Positions 52,867 to 62,366 are shown, numbered from the stretch's first letter. The stretch: 64,000 nucleotides of DNA from JANMAT01 sp031359995 (GCA_031359995.1 JANMAT010000112.1:49327-113326); one strand, 5' to 3'. The notes: generated by a model from the sequence alone, not told the origin. Translations and numbers: made by a program.

Positions 52867-53828
52867 GGATCAAGCCAGGGCACCTGCTGCTCACCACCTC
52901 GCTGCTGGTCGGCGCGGCCGCCTGCGGCGGCAGCGGTGGCAGCGGTTCGGGCGGCGGCGGCAACAAGAGCTTCACGTTCGCGGTGAACCCGTGGACGGGC
53001 TCGGCGGTCGACGCCTACGTCGCCAAGCAGGTCATCGAGGCCAAGCTCGGCGGAAAGGTCACCATCCAGAAGATCGACGAGAGCCCAACCTGGCCCGCGC
53101 TCGACTCCGGCGCGATCGACGCGGTGCTCGAGGTGTGGCCGTCGGGTCACGCCAAGGACCGGACCACCTACATCGACGAGAAGAAGACGGTCACCGACAT
53201 CGGCCTGCTCGGCCCTGACGCCAAGATCGGGTGGTACATACCGACCAAGGTGGCCGAAGCCGATCCGAAGCTGGCCACGTGGGAGGGCTTCAAGGACGCC
53301 GTCGAGGCCAAGAAGTTCGCCACCGCGGAGTCGGGCGACCAGGGCCAGTTCCTGATGGGCGACCCGAGCTACGTCAGCTACGACGAGGACATCATCAAGA
53401 ACCTCAAGCTGCCACTGAAGTTCGTGGTCGCCGGTTCCGAGGCCGCTCTCATCACCGCCATCAAGCAGGCCGACGCCGACAGCAAGCCGCTGCTGCTCCA
53501 GTTCTGGCAGCCCCATTGGTTGCACTCGAAGGTGAAGCTCACCGAGGTCAAGCTGCCGGCCGTGACGGACGCGTGCGCGAAGGCGGCCGAAGCCAAGGAC
53601 GGCACCTACGCCTGCGACTACCCGGTCGACAAGCTGTACAAGGCGGTGTCGAACAAGATGCTGAAGAAGGACGCCAAGACGGTGGCATTCCTCAAGAAGT
53701 TCCAGCTGACCACCGCGCAGCAGAACGAGATCGCCGCCATGGTCGACGGCGACGGCAAGACACCTGACGTGGCCGCCAAGACGTGGGTCGACGCCCACGC
53801 CGACATCGTGACCGCCTGGCTCGGCTGA
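52863..53828 (+). CDS. proX: glycine betaine-binding lipoprotein of ABC transporter
   Basis: A 321-residue substrate-binding protein of the OpuAC type. The signal peptide (basic start, hydrophobic stretch) ends at Cys21 in VGAAACGGSG, a lipobox that anchors it to the membrane, followed by a Gly/Ser linker. FAVNPWTGSAVDAYVAKQVIE and EVWPSGHAKD near residues 45-100 carry the Trp and His used to bind quaternary amines; PLLLQFWQPHWLHS adds two further Trp residues. It closes the operon. Glycine betaine is the likely ligand because of the facing betA/betB genes. Confidence 0.92.
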   Translation: MRIKPGHLLLTTSLLVGAAACGGSGGSGSGGGGNKSFTFAVNPWTGSAVDAYVAKQVIEAKLGGKVTIQKIDESPTWPALDSGAIDAVLEVWPSGHAKDRTTYIDEKKTVTDIGLLGPDAKIGWYIPTKVAEADPKLATWEGFKDAVEAKKFATAESGDQGQFLMGDPSYVSYDEDIIKNLKLPLKFVVAGSEAALITAIKQADADSKPLLLQFWQPHWLHSKVKLTEVKLPAVTDACAKAAEAKDGTYACDYPVDKLYKAVSNKMLKKDAKTVAFLKKFQLTTAQQNEIAAMVDGDGKTPDVAAKTWVDAHADIVTAWLG

Positions 53829-53924
53829 GACCCGCCGGTCGCCCGTCGACTTGAGCCCCGGGGCGGTGATGGTGTCCGATGGGGCATCGTCACCGCCTCG
53901 TTGCGCGTCCCGGAGGAGTGGTCC

Positions 53925-55475
53925 ATGTACCCGGCTGTCACCGCCCAGCAGCACCCCGAGCGTCCATGCGTCGTCATGGTCGGCTCGGGCGAGGTCGTCA
54001 CCTACGGCGAGATGGAGACCCGCAGCAACCAGCTGGCCCATCTGTTCCGCCAGCGTGGCTTCGAGCGCACCGACCACTACGCCATCTTCATGGAGAACAA
54101 CAGCCGCTACGTGGAGACGTGCGTGGCCGGCGAGCGCGCCGGCCTGTACTACACGGGCGTCAACTCGTACCTGACGGCCGACGAGCTGGCCTTCATCGTG
54201 AACGACAGCCGATCGAAGGCGCTCATCACGTCACGCTCGCGCCGGGACGTGGCCATCGCCGCCGCCGCCCAGTGCCCGGGGCTCGAGTTGTTCCTCATCG
54301 TCGACGGCACCGGCGACGACGGTCCCTTCGTCGACTACGTGGCCACCGTGGGCCCCATGCCGACCACGCCCATCGACGACGAGTTCCTCGGTGTGGCCAT
54401 GCTCTACTCGTCGGGCACCACCGGGCGCCCGAAGGGCATCCTGCGGCCGCTGCCCGAGAACGCACCCGGCGACCAGCTGCCCCTGTTCACGTTCCTCACC
54501 ACCATGTGGCAGTACCGCGAGGGCATGGTGTACCTGTCGCCCGCGCCGCTCTACCACTCGGCGCCGCAGGCGGCGGTGGGCCTCACGCTGCGCATGGGCG
54601 GTACCGCCATCATCATGGAGCGCTACGACCCCGAGCAGTACCTGGCCCTGGTCGAGCAGCACCACGTGACCCACAGCCAGCTCGTGCCCACCATGTTCTC
54701 CCGCATGCTCAAGCTGCCCGCCGAGGTCCGCACGAGGTACGACCTGTCGTCGCTCGAGTTCATCGTGCACGCCGCGGCGCCCTGCCCCGTGCCGGTGAAG
54801 GAGGACATGATCGCCTGGTGGGGTCCGATCATCCACGAGTACTACGGCGCCACCGAGGGCATGGGCTTCACGTTCTGCAACAGCGCGGAGTGGCTGGCCC
54901 ACAAGGGCAGCGTGGGCAAGCCGATCCTGGGCGAGATGCACATCCTCGACGACGACCTGCAGGAGTGCCCGCTGGGCGTGTCGGGCACGGTGTGGTTCAA
55001 GACGGCCACGCCGTTCGAGTACTACAACGACGAGGCCAAGACCCAGGAGTCGCGCACGCCCGACGGCACCATGAGCACGGTGGGCGACGTGGGCTACGCC
55101 GACGCCGACGGCTACCTGTACCTCACCGATCGCAAGACCTACATGATCATCTCGGGCGGGGTGAACATCTACCCGCAGGAGTGCGAGAACCTGCTCATCA
55201 CGCACCCGAAGGTGGAGGACGCCGCCGTGTTCGGCGTGCCCAACGAGGACCTCGGCGAAGAGGTGAAGGCCGTGGTGCAGGTGATGTCGGGCGTGACGCC
55301 GGGGCCCGAGCTCGAGCGCGAGCTCATCGCCTTCTGCCAGGAGCACCTGGCCCGCCAGAAGTGCCCCCGCACGGTCGACTTCGAGGCAGAGCTGCCCCGC
55401 CTACCCACCGGCAAGCTCTACAAGCGCGTGCTGCGCGACCGCTACTGGGGCGACAAGCAGACCCGCATCGTGTGA
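53925..55475 (+). CDS. acyl-CoA synthetase (AMP-binding)
   Basis: A 516-residue ANL enzyme. The AMP motif LYSSGTTGRPKG is near residue 160, YYGATEGMGFTF is the adenine pocket, and GYLYLTDRKTYMIISGGVNIYPQECE is the hinge; PTGKLYKRVLRDRY contains the catalytic Lys. The PLPENAPG insertion after the P-loop and the GGVNIYPQE form are typical of actinobacterial FadD proteins in sterol or branched-acid degradation. ATG 53925 has CGGAGGAG upstream; an in-frame start 24 bp earlier lacks a ribosome site. It follows the betaine operon by 96 bp. Confidence 0.85.
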   Translation: MYPAVTAQQHPERPCVVMVGSGEVVTYGEMETRSNQLAHLFRQRGFERTDHYAIFMENNSRYVETCVAGERAGLYYTGVNSYLTADELAFIVNDSRSKALITSRSRRDVAIAAAAQCPGLELFLIVDGTGDDGPFVDYVATVGPMPTTPIDDEFLGVAMLYSSGTTGRPKGILRPLPENAPGDQLPLFTFLTTMWQYREGMVYLSPAPLYHSAPQAAVGLTLRMGGTAIIMERYDPEQYLALVEQHHVTHSQLVPTMFSRMLKLPAEVRTRYDLSSLEFIVHAAAPCPVPVKEDMIAWWGPIIHEYYGATEGMGFTFCNSAEWLAHKGSVGKPILGEMHILDDDLQECPLGVSGTVWFKTATPFEYYNDEAKTQESRTPDGTMSTVGDVGYADADGYLYLTDRKTYMIISGGVNIYPQECENLLITHPKVEDAAVFGVPNEDLGEEVKAVVQVMSGVTPGPELERELIAFCQEHLARQKCPRTVDFEAELPRLPTGKLYKRVLRDRYWGDKQTRIV

Positions 55476-55494
55476 CCCCGGCACGGCCCGGCCG

Positions 55495-56304
55495 TCAGCT
55501 GAAGTGGCAGCTGACGGTGCCGAGGGGGCCGAAGTCGACGGCGAAGGTGTCGCCCGGGCGAGCGATCACCGCCCGCGTGAACGAGCCGCCCAGCACCACC
55601 TGACCCGGCTCCAACGCCCGGCCCAGTGGCGCGTACCTGCGAACCAGCCAGGCCACGCCGTTGGCCGGGTGGTTCAGCACGCCGGCGGCCAGACCGGTCT
55701 CCTCGACGATGCCGTTGCGGGCCAGGATCGCGCCGACCCAGCGAAGGTCGACATCGAGCGGCCGCATGGGCCGGCCTCCGGTGATGATGCCGGCGTCGGC
55801 CGCGTTGTCGGCGATCGTGTCGCGCACGGTGCGCGCCCGTTTGGTGGCGGGGTCGACGCGGTGGCTACGGGCGTCGATCAGCTCGAGCGCCGGCACGACG
55901 TAGTCGGTGGCCGACAGCACGTCGATCATGGTGACGTTCGGGCCTTCGAGCCGGCGGCCGAGCACGAAGGCCACCTCGACCTCGATGCGGGGGTCGATGA
56001 AGCGCGACGTCGGCAGGTCGCAGCCGTCCTCGAACACCATGTCGTCGAGCAGCACGCCGAAGTCGGGCTCGCCGATCTGCATCTGCTGCTGCATGGCCTG
56101 CGAGGTGAGGCCGATCTTGTGGCCCACGACGCGCTTGCCGTTGGCCACCTCGAGGGCCATCCACGCCTCCTGCACGGCGTAGGCATCGTCCAGGTCCATG
56201 TCGGGTCGCTCGAGCGTGGGCGCACTGATGGGGGTAGCGGTGCGCCGGGCGTGGTCGTGGCGACGGGCCAGGTCGGCGATCTGATCGGGGCGCAGTGTCG
56301 ACAT
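55495..56304 (-). CDS. 2-oxo acid hydratase, HpaH/MhpD (FAH fold)
   Basis: A 269-residue protein of the fumarylacetoacetase-like fold. VVGHKIGLTSQAMQQQMQIGEPDFGVLLDDM near residues 59-89 is the signature of 2-hydroxypenta-2,4-dienoate and 2-oxohept-3-ene-1,7-dioate hydratases, and RIEVEVAFVLGR holds the metal-binding Glu pair. It adds water to a 2-oxo-enoate formed after aromatic ring cleavage. The HpaB-type hydroxylase at 30-31 kb could belong to the same kind of pathway, but no ring-cleavage dioxygenase is in the window. Confidence 0.85.
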   Translation of the reverse strand: MSTLRPDQIADLARRHDHARRTATPISAPTLERPDMDLDDAYAVQEAWMALEVANGKRVVGHKIGLTSQAMQQQMQIGEPDFGVLLDDMVFEDGCDLPTSRFIDPRIEVEVAFVLGRRLEGPNVTMIDVLSATDYVVPALELIDARSHRVDPATKRARTVRDTIADNAADAGIITGGRPMRPLDVDLRWVGAILARNGIVEETGLAAGVLNHPANGVAWLVRRYAPLGRALEPGQVVLGGSFTRAVIARPGDTFAVDFGPLGTVSCHFS

Positions 56305-56377
56305 CGGGAGTGGGTTCTAGCCGATCGGACCGCCGACGGCTTCACGCGGGGCCCGGGCGGCGCGACGATGACCGCCT

Positions 56378-57640
56378 ATGACCGATGTCGCCCTCCCGAC
56401 CGGCTGCCCGGTGCGCCCCGACTTCGACCCGCTCGCCGAGAGCTACCTGGCCGACCCGTACGAGGTCGCCCGGCGGGTGCGGGCCGAGACGCCGGTGTTC
56501 TACGCCCCCGAGATCGACATGTGGGTCGTGACCCGCATGGCCGACATCGAGGCGGTGTTCCTGGACCATGACACGTTCTCTGGCCGCCTCGTGCAGGACC
56601 CCGCCTACCCCTTGTGCGACGCGGCCAAGGCGGTGCTGGCCCAGGGCTTCGACCCGCTGCCGGTCATGTCGAACAACGTGGCCCCCGACCACGGCCGCAT
56701 CCGGGTCCACACCTCGCGCGGCTTCTCGGGCCGGCGCATGGGCCTGCTGGAGCCGTACGTGCGGCGCCGGGCCCACGAGCTGGTCGACGCCATGATGGCC
56801 GGGCCGAACGCGGTCGACTTCGTGAACGCGCTGGCCTTCCCACTGCCGGCCTACACCGTGTTCGAGCTCATCGGCTTCCCGGCCGACGACGCCGACCGGC
56901 TCAAGGATTGGTGCGGCCGCCGCAAGTCGTTCAGCTGGGGCCACCCGCCGGCCGACGAGCAGGAGTCGATCGCCCGCGACATGCTCTCCTACTGGCGCTA
57001 CTGCCAGGCCTTCGTCGACGCCAAGGTCGCCGAGCGGGCGCGGGGCATCACCACCGACGACTTCGTCGGTGAACTGCTCGACGCCCACGAGGTCGACCCC
57101 ACCGATCTCACCATGGACGAGCTCAAGAGCGTCGTGTACGGCCTGTCGTTCGCCGGCCACGAGGCGGTCACGAACCTGCTGTGCAACAGCGTGAAGTGCC
57201 TGCTGGAGCACCCGGACCAGTGGGCCGAGGTGTGCGCCGACCTGTCGCTCATCAACCCCGCGCTGGAGGAGGTGCTGCGCTACGACTCGAGCCAGGTGAG
57301 CTGGCGGCGCATCGCCACGCGCGACACCGAGGTCGGGGGCGTACCCGTGCCGGCCGGCGCCAAGCTGTTCCTGCTGTTCGCGTCGGGCAACCACGACCCC
57401 GAGCGCTTCGACGAGCCCGAGCGCTTCGACATCCACCGCGACAACGCCCGTCACCACATCAGCTTCGGCAAGGGCGTGCACTTCTGCCTCGGCTCGGCCA
57501 TGGCCCGCATGGAGGCCCGGGTCGTGCTCAGCGTGCTGGCCGAGAAGATGCCCCAGATGCGCCTCGTGCCCGACCAGGCCTTCCGCGTGCACCCCAACAT
57601 CCAGTTCCGGGGCCCCGAAGAGCTCTGGCTCACCTGGTAG
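56378..57640 (+). CDS. cytochrome P450 lacking the I-helix threonine
   Basis: A 420-residue P450. The heme loop FGKGVHFCLGSA gives Cys370 and the K-helix ExxR is LEEVLR. The I-helix reads AGHEAV (residues 259-264), so Ala263 replaces the usual oxygen-activating Thr, as in P450eryF. In such enzymes the substrate's own hydroxyl helps proton delivery, so a substrate with a nearby OH is suggested. The protein starts MTDVALPTGCPVRPDFD, a common opening for bacterial P450s. No redox partner is adjacent. Confidence 0.9.
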   Translation: MTDVALPTGCPVRPDFDPLAESYLADPYEVARRVRAETPVFYAPEIDMWVVTRMADIEAVFLDHDTFSGRLVQDPAYPLCDAAKAVLAQGFDPLPVMSNNVAPDHGRIRVHTSRGFSGRRMGLLEPYVRRRAHELVDAMMAGPNAVDFVNALAFPLPAYTVFELIGFPADDADRLKDWCGRRKSFSWGHPPADEQESIARDMLSYWRYCQAFVDAKVAERARGITTDDFVGELLDAHEVDPTDLTMDELKSVVYGLSFAGHEAVTNLLCNSVKCLLEHPDQWAEVCADLSLINPALEEVLRYDSSQVSWRRIATRDTEVGGVPVPAGAKLFLLFASGNHDPERFDEPERFDIHRDNARHHISFGKGVHFCLGSAMARMEARVVLSVLAEKMPQMRLVPDQAFRVHPNIQFRGPEELWLTW

Positions 57641-57691
57641 GCCGGACCCCCGCCGCCCCTCCCTCCAGCCCCTCTCCTCGCCTCCGTCACA

Positions 57692-57778
57692 CTTTGTTTG
57701 CGCGATCCAGCGGTGGCGCGGGTCCGGCGCAACAAGATCACGGGAACGGAGGGTCGAGCGGGGTCCGCGCAAACAAAG
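57692..57778. repeat. inverted repeat between convergent genes
   Basis: Perfect 13-bp arms CTTTGTTTGCGCG (57692-57704) and CGCGCAAACAAAG (57766-57778) enclose 61 nt. A partial third copy, GCGCAACAAG, lies in the loop at 57727-57736. The 180-bp spacer separates a P450 (ending 57640) from a CoA-transferase (ending 57822). It might be a bidirectional terminator, a REP-like element, or the end of a lost insertion. The A/T-rich arms stand out from the surroundings. No open frame lies inside. Confidence 0.7.
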
Positions 57779-57821
57779 CGGTGAAGCGGGCTGGTCGACG
57801 CTCGGCGGTCAGGCGGCCCGG

Positions 57822-60161
57822 TCAGGCGGGGGGTTCGTCGGCCACGGTGCCGGCGGCGATCAACGCGTCGATGGTGGCGTCGTCCAGGCCGGCCCAGTCG
57901 CGCAGGATCTCCCGGTTGTGCTCGCCCAGGCGGGCCGGCGGGCGCCGCAGCTGTGAGGGCGTGCCCGACAGGCGCACCGGCAGACCGTGCCAGCGCTGCG
58001 TGCCGGCGTCGGCCTGGGTGAGCGGCGCGAAGAACCCGCGCGCCCTCAGGTGGGGGTCCTCCACCAGTTCGGCGGCATCCACCACCGGCGCGGCGGGCAC
58101 GCCCACGGCCTGCAGGGCCGCCGCAGCGTCGCGATGGTCCTGTCCCCCGCTCCACGCGGTGATCGCCGCGTCGATCTCGTCGTGGTGGGCCCGCCGGTCG
58201 GCGACGTCCCACAGACCCCAGCCGGCGGGCAGGCCGACCAGCTCGCACAGGGTCGACCAGCGGTCGTCGTCGGGCACGGTGAGGGCGAGCCAGCGGTCGT
58301 CGCCGAAGGCGGCGTACACGCCCTGGGGCGCCCAGTCGGGGTGCCGGTTCCCGGGGATGGGCGGGTTCGCTCCGTCGAGCTGGGCCCGCACGAGGCGGTC
58401 GCCCACCATCGACACCGCCGTCTCGAACTGGGCCACCTCGATGGTGGTGCCCTTGCGCGCAGGGTCGAGGTCGCGCTGCCACAGGGCGGCGAGCATGGCG
58501 AAGGCGGCGTGGATGCCGGCCACCGGGTCGGGCCAGGCGATGCCACACTTCCACGCGTCGCGCTCGGGGTAGCCCATGAGCGTCGACAACCCGGCATGCG
58601 AGTCGAGCACGGGCCCGTAGGCCGAGTAGTCGCGCGCCGGGCCGGTGCGGCCGTAGCCGGGCATGGTCACGTACACGAGCGACGGGTTCAGCTCACGCAG
58701 GCGCTCCTCGCTCAGGCCCAGGTTCGGCATGACCCGCGGGCTGTAGTTCTCGATGATCACGTCGACGTGGGGCACGAGCTTCTCGAACGCGTCGCGGCCG
58801 TCGGGGGTGGCGATGTCGAGGCCGATCGAGCGCTTGCTGACGGCGAACTTGTTGATGAAGCCGTTGCGGTTCCACGGGTGCTCGCCGGCAAGATCGTCGG
58901 GGAAGAAGTGCGAGGCGTCCACGTAGGCCTGGGGCATGACGCGCGGCGTGCGAGCCCACGGCGCTTCGACCATCACGACCTCGGCGCCCAGATCGGCCAT
59001 GATGCGCGCCGCCAACGGGCCGGCCCACACGCGCGTCAGATCGAGCACGCGCACACCGGCGAGCGGCAGGTCGGCCGGTGGTGCCGGTGGCACGGTCACC
59101 GACGCGGGCGGCAACGGGGCCCGGTCGTCGGCCGCCGGTGCCGGCTCCAGCCGCCATGGAAGGCTGTCGATGTGGAACGGTGGCCCGGGCACCCTGACTT
59201 CGCGGCCGTCGACCCCGGCGAACCGCCACCACTGGCGGTCCCGCAGCTGCGCGTCGTCGAGCAGCTGCGTCATGGTCAGCACGGGCGCCACCGCGAGCCG
59301 CACCGACTGCAGCAGGTCGACGGCGTTGGCCACGGTGAAGTCGGCGAGCCAACCGTTCAGCGCCGGGTCGAGCAGGGCCTGGTTCAGCATGACGTCGGTG
59401 ACCGAGCTGATGCCCGGCGCCTCGAGCAGATGGTCCAGGCCGGTCACGGCCAGGAGCACCTCGCCGTGGGCGGCGGTGGCCACGGTGAAGGCGATCCACC
59501 CGTCGGCCGCCCGGTACATGCCGATGGGGCTGCCCGGGCCGGCGTAGCGGTTGCCGAGGCGCTTCAGCACGTTGCCGGCGTGGGTGTAGCGCACGTCGGT
59601 GAACTGGTGCAGCGCGGCGAGGGTTTCGTGGTGGGCGACCTCGACCACCTGGGCGTCGTGGCCCTGGCGGCGGGCGCGCAGCGCGGCCATGGCACCGATG
59701 GCACCGAAGACGCCGGTGGCCAGCGCGGCCTGGTTGGCCGGGCCCTGCAACGGCACGCGATCGGGCAGGCCCGACAGGTACAGGTGGCCACCGATGGCCT
59801 GGTCGACGATGTCGGCCCCACGCCAGCCGGCGTAGGGGCCGCGCTCGCCGAACGGCGAGAGCCGCACCCGCACCGCCGAGGCACCGGCGCCCACCGCGTC
59901 CAGCGGCACCAGCGCGCCGGTGCTGCTCGATTCGATCACGATGTCGGCCCGGGCCAGCCACGGGTCGGCCTCGGCATCGGTCACGACCTGGCGCGACGTG
60001 GCGAACGCCGCCCACTGGGCCGCATCGGCTCGCAGCGGCGCACCGCCCGGCGGCTCCAGGCCCACCACCGTGGCGCCGAGATCACCGAAGAGCTTGGCGC
60101 AGTGCGCGCCGGCCAACGAGCCGGCGACCTCCACCACCACGATGTCCTGCAACCCGTCCAC
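57822..60161 (-). CDS. CaiB/BaiF CoA-transferase, two fused domains
   Basis: A 779-residue protein of two family III CoA-transferase domains. Domain 1 (about residues 1-350) opens IVVVEVAGSLAGAHCAKLFGDLGATVVGLEP; domain 2 (about 365-779) opens LAGVRVLDLTRVWAGPLAARIMADLGAEVVMVE. The catalytic Asp is probably in GADIVDQ of domain 1 and GPVLDSH of domain 2, so both may be active. Domain 1 is shorter than normal. Fused forms could act as built-in heterodimers. The frame is open to 60278, but GTG 60161 has a GGAGGGG run before it. It converges on the P450 at a large inverted repeat. Confidence 0.85.
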   Translation of the reverse strand: MDGLQDIVVVEVAGSLAGAHCAKLFGDLGATVVGLEPPGGAPLRADAAQWAAFATSRQVVTDAEADPWLARADIVIESSSTGALVPLDAVGAGASAVRVRLSPFGERGPYAGWRGADIVDQAIGGHLYLSGLPDRVPLQGPANQAALATGVFGAIGAMAALRARRQGHDAQVVEVAHHETLAALHQFTDVRYTHAGNVLKRLGNRYAGPGSPIGMYRAADGWIAFTVATAAHGEVLLAVTGLDHLLEAPGISSVTDVMLNQALLDPALNGWLADFTVANAVDLLQSVRLAVAPVLTMTQLLDDAQLRDRQWWRFAGVDGREVRVPGPPFHIDSLPWRLEPAPAADDRAPLPPASVTVPPAPPADLPLAGVRVLDLTRVWAGPLAARIMADLGAEVVMVEAPWARTPRVMPQAYVDASHFFPDDLAGEHPWNRNGFINKFAVSKRSIGLDIATPDGRDAFEKLVPHVDVIIENYSPRVMPNLGLSEERLRELNPSLVYVTMPGYGRTGPARDYSAYGPVLDSHAGLSTLMGYPERDAWKCGIAWPDPVAGIHAAFAMLAALWQRDLDPARKGTTIEVAQFETAVSMVGDRLVRAQLDGANPPIPGNRHPDWAPQGVYAAFGDDRWLALTVPDDDRWSTLCELVGLPAGWGLWDVADRRAHHDEIDAAITAWSGGQDHRDAAAALQAVGVPAAPVVDAAELVEDPHLRARGFFAPLTQADAGTQRWHGLPVRLSGTPSQLRRPPARLGEHNREILRDWAGLDDATIDALIAAGTVADEPPA

Positions 60162-60256
60162 GCCCCTCCCCCAGGTGGCCCGGCGTTGGTTTAGCGTTTC
60201 GGACCCCTCGTGGCAACATGCGTCGAACGGCGCGAGCACGGGTGGGGGAATCGACG

Positions 60257-61090
60257 ATGGCGAACGGGACGGCACCACTAGCTGGCAAGGCGGCGCTGGT
60301 GACCGGGGGCGGCACCGGCATCGGGTTCGGTTGTGCCCGGTGGCTGGTTGACGACGGCGCCGTGGTCACCCTGGCCGGCCGGCGCGAGAGCGTGCTGGAG
60401 CAGGCCGCGGCCCAACTCGGCGACAAGGGTCGCTACGTGGTGTGCGACGTGACCGACGACGCCCAGGTGGCCCGCGCCGTGGCCGTGGCCAGCGAGCCGC
60501 TGGGCCGGCTCGATGTGGCCATCGGCAGCGCCGGCGGTTCGGGCGGTGCCGGCCCGCTGGTGCTCACCGATCTGGACGGGTGGAACCAGACGCTGGCGGT
60601 CAACCTCACCCACACGCTGTCGCTCATCAAGCACGCGGCGCCGGTGATGGCCCGCAACGGCTACGGCTCGATCATCGCCCTGTCGTCCATCGCCGGGGTG
60701 CTCACCCACCGCAACCTGGGCCAGTACGCGGTGGCCAAGGCCGGTATCGAGATGCTCGTGCGCAACGCGGCCGACGAGCTCGGCCGCTACGGCATCCGGG
60801 TGAACGGCATCCGGCCTGGCCTGGTGCCCACCGACCTGGCCGCCGGGCTGAACAACGACGAGGCGACCCGGGCCGACTACCTCCTGCAGATGCCCATGGG
60901 TCGCACCGGCACGGTCGACGACATCGCCGCGGCCGCCGCATTCCTGGCCGGGCCCACCAGCACGTGGATCACCGGCGTGCTCCTCAGCGTGGATGGTGGC
61001 CACCACCTGCGCCGCGGGCCCGACCTGGGCAACCTGTTCGACACCGCCGTGGAAGGCCCCATGGCCGCACTGATGGGAGACGCCCGATGA
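60257..61090 (+). CDS. SDR-family oxidoreductase
   Basis: A 277-residue short-chain dehydrogenase with TGGGTGIG near residue 17, the catalytic Ser in SSIAG and YAVAKAG as the Tyr-Lys pair, and SVDGGHHLRRGPD near the end. The common NNAG motif is replaced by GSAG, a variation seen in some members. It is divergent from the CoA-transferase and its stop overlaps the P450 start (ATGA), so the dehydrogenase and P450 are coupled, perhaps oxidising the alcohol made by the P450. Confidence 0.88.
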   Translation: MANGTAPLAGKAALVTGGGTGIGFGCARWLVDDGAVVTLAGRRESVLEQAAAQLGDKGRYVVCDVTDDAQVARAVAVASEPLGRLDVAIGSAGGSGGAGPLVLTDLDGWNQTLAVNLTHTLSLIKHAAPVMARNGYGSIIALSSIAGVLTHRNLGQYAVAKAGIEMLVRNAADELGRYGIRVNGIRPGLVPTDLAAGLNNDEATRADYLLQMPMGRTGTVDDIAAAAAFLAGPTSTWITGVLLSVDGGHHLRRGPDLGNLFDTAVEGPMAALMGDAR

Positions 61091-62361
61091 GCGACGACCG
61101 GCCGTTGAGCGACGAGAACGCCGAGAAGCTGTCGCCGTTCCAGGTCACCTTCGACCGGGCCGGCACCCGCACACCCGACCATCCGACCAACGACGACATC
61201 CGCCTGCTGTCGCCCGACTTCTACGCCGACTTCGAGGCCCGCACGGCGTGGATGCGGGCCAACGCCCCCATGTACTGGGACGACACGGTGGGCATCTGGG
61301 GCGCGGCGGCGCACGCGGACGTCACCCGCATGAGCCGCGACTGGCACACGTTCTGCTCGGGCAAGGGCTCGCGCCCCGAGAGCTCGGTGCCGTCGATGAT
61401 CAACTTCGATCCGCCCGAGCACACCCGCCGGCGGCGCATCGTGTCGAACGGCTTCACCCTGCGCCGCGTGGCCGACCACGAGCCGTACCTGCGCCGCAGG
61501 GTCGGCGAGCTCATCGACGCCGTCATCGAGCAGGGTTCGTGCGACATCGTGCGCGACATCGCCACGCCGCTGCCCATGTACATGATCGGCGAGCTGATGG
61601 GCCTGCCCGACCGCGACCACCACAGGCTGTTGCACTGGTCCGACCTGTTCGCCACCGGTGGCGAGGAGATCCGCAACGAGGTCGTCGAAGCGGTCCAGGA
61701 GTACTGGACCTACATCCTCGGTCATGTGGAAGCGCGCCGGGACAAAGGCGGCGACGACCTCGTGAGCCTCATCGTGAACGACGCCGAGGGCGAGCCGCTC
61801 ACCGATGTCGACCTCGTGTTCGAGACCATGCTCGTGCTGGTGGGCGGCGACGAGACCACGCGCCACGTGATCGGCGGCGGGCTCGAGGTGCTGCTGCGCC
61901 ACCCCGACCAGCTCGCCGCGCTGCAGGCCGACATGACCCTGTTGCCCGGTGCGATCGAGGAGATGCTGCGCTGGGTCACCCCGGTGCGGAACATGAACCG
62001 CACCGCCACCGCCGATGTGGAGGTGAACGGCCAGCAGGTCCGCGAGGGCGATCGCATCCTGCTGCTGTACCCGTCGGCCAACCGGGACGAGAAGGTGTTC
62101 CCCGACCCGTACCGCTTCGACATCGGCCGCACCCCCAACGACCACGTGGCCTTCGGTGCCTACGGCCGCCATCACTGCCTCGGGGCACCGCTGGCCCGAC
62201 TGGAGCTGCGGATCCTGTTCGAGGAGCTCATGGCGCGCCTGCCGGACCTCGCGCTCGCGAGCGACGGCCCGGCGCCCATGCGGCGGGGCAACTTCGTGCT
62301 CGGCATCAACGAGCTGCCGGTGCAGTTCACTCCCGGTCGACGCCTCGGCGCCGCGGGCTGA
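61087..62361 (+). CDS. cytochrome P450 (CYP125-like heme loop)
   Basis: A 424-residue P450. The I-helix GGDETTR is canonical, ExxR is in EEMLR, and the heme loop FGAYGRHHCLG gives Cys364. The loop has one more residue than the FxxGxxxC consensus, as in the CYP125 steroid C27-hydroxylase branch (FGGTGAHYC). This, with the SDR, ligases and acyl-CoA dehydrogenases, suggests oxidation of a sterol-like or branched alkyl side chain, which remains inference. It is coupled to the SDR by ATGA and ends just before a hairpin and the acyl-CoA ligase. Confidence 0.9.
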   Translation: MSDDRPLSDENAEKLSPFQVTFDRAGTRTPDHPTNDDIRLLSPDFYADFEARTAWMRANAPMYWDDTVGIWGAAAHADVTRMSRDWHTFCSGKGSRPESSVPSMINFDPPEHTRRRRIVSNGFTLRRVADHEPYLRRRVGELIDAVIEQGSCDIVRDIATPLPMYMIGELMGLPDRDHHRLLHWSDLFATGGEEIRNEVVEAVQEYWTYILGHVEARRDKGGDDLVSLIVNDAEGEPLTDVDLVFETMLVLVGGDETTRHVIGGGLEVLLRHPDQLAALQADMTLLPGAIEEMLRWVTPVRNMNRTATADVEVNGQQVREGDRILLLYPSANRDEKVFPDPYRFDIGRTPNDHVAFGAYGRHHCLGAPLARLELRILFEELMARLPDLALASDGPAPMRRGNFVLGINELPVQFTPGRRLGAAG

Positions 62362-62366
62362 CCGAC

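Noticed and set aside
61087..62361. One-residue insertion in the heme loop (FGAYGRHHC) as a defect.
   Set aside because: The CYP125 branch has the same spacing (FGGTGAHYC), so it marks a subfamily rather than damage.
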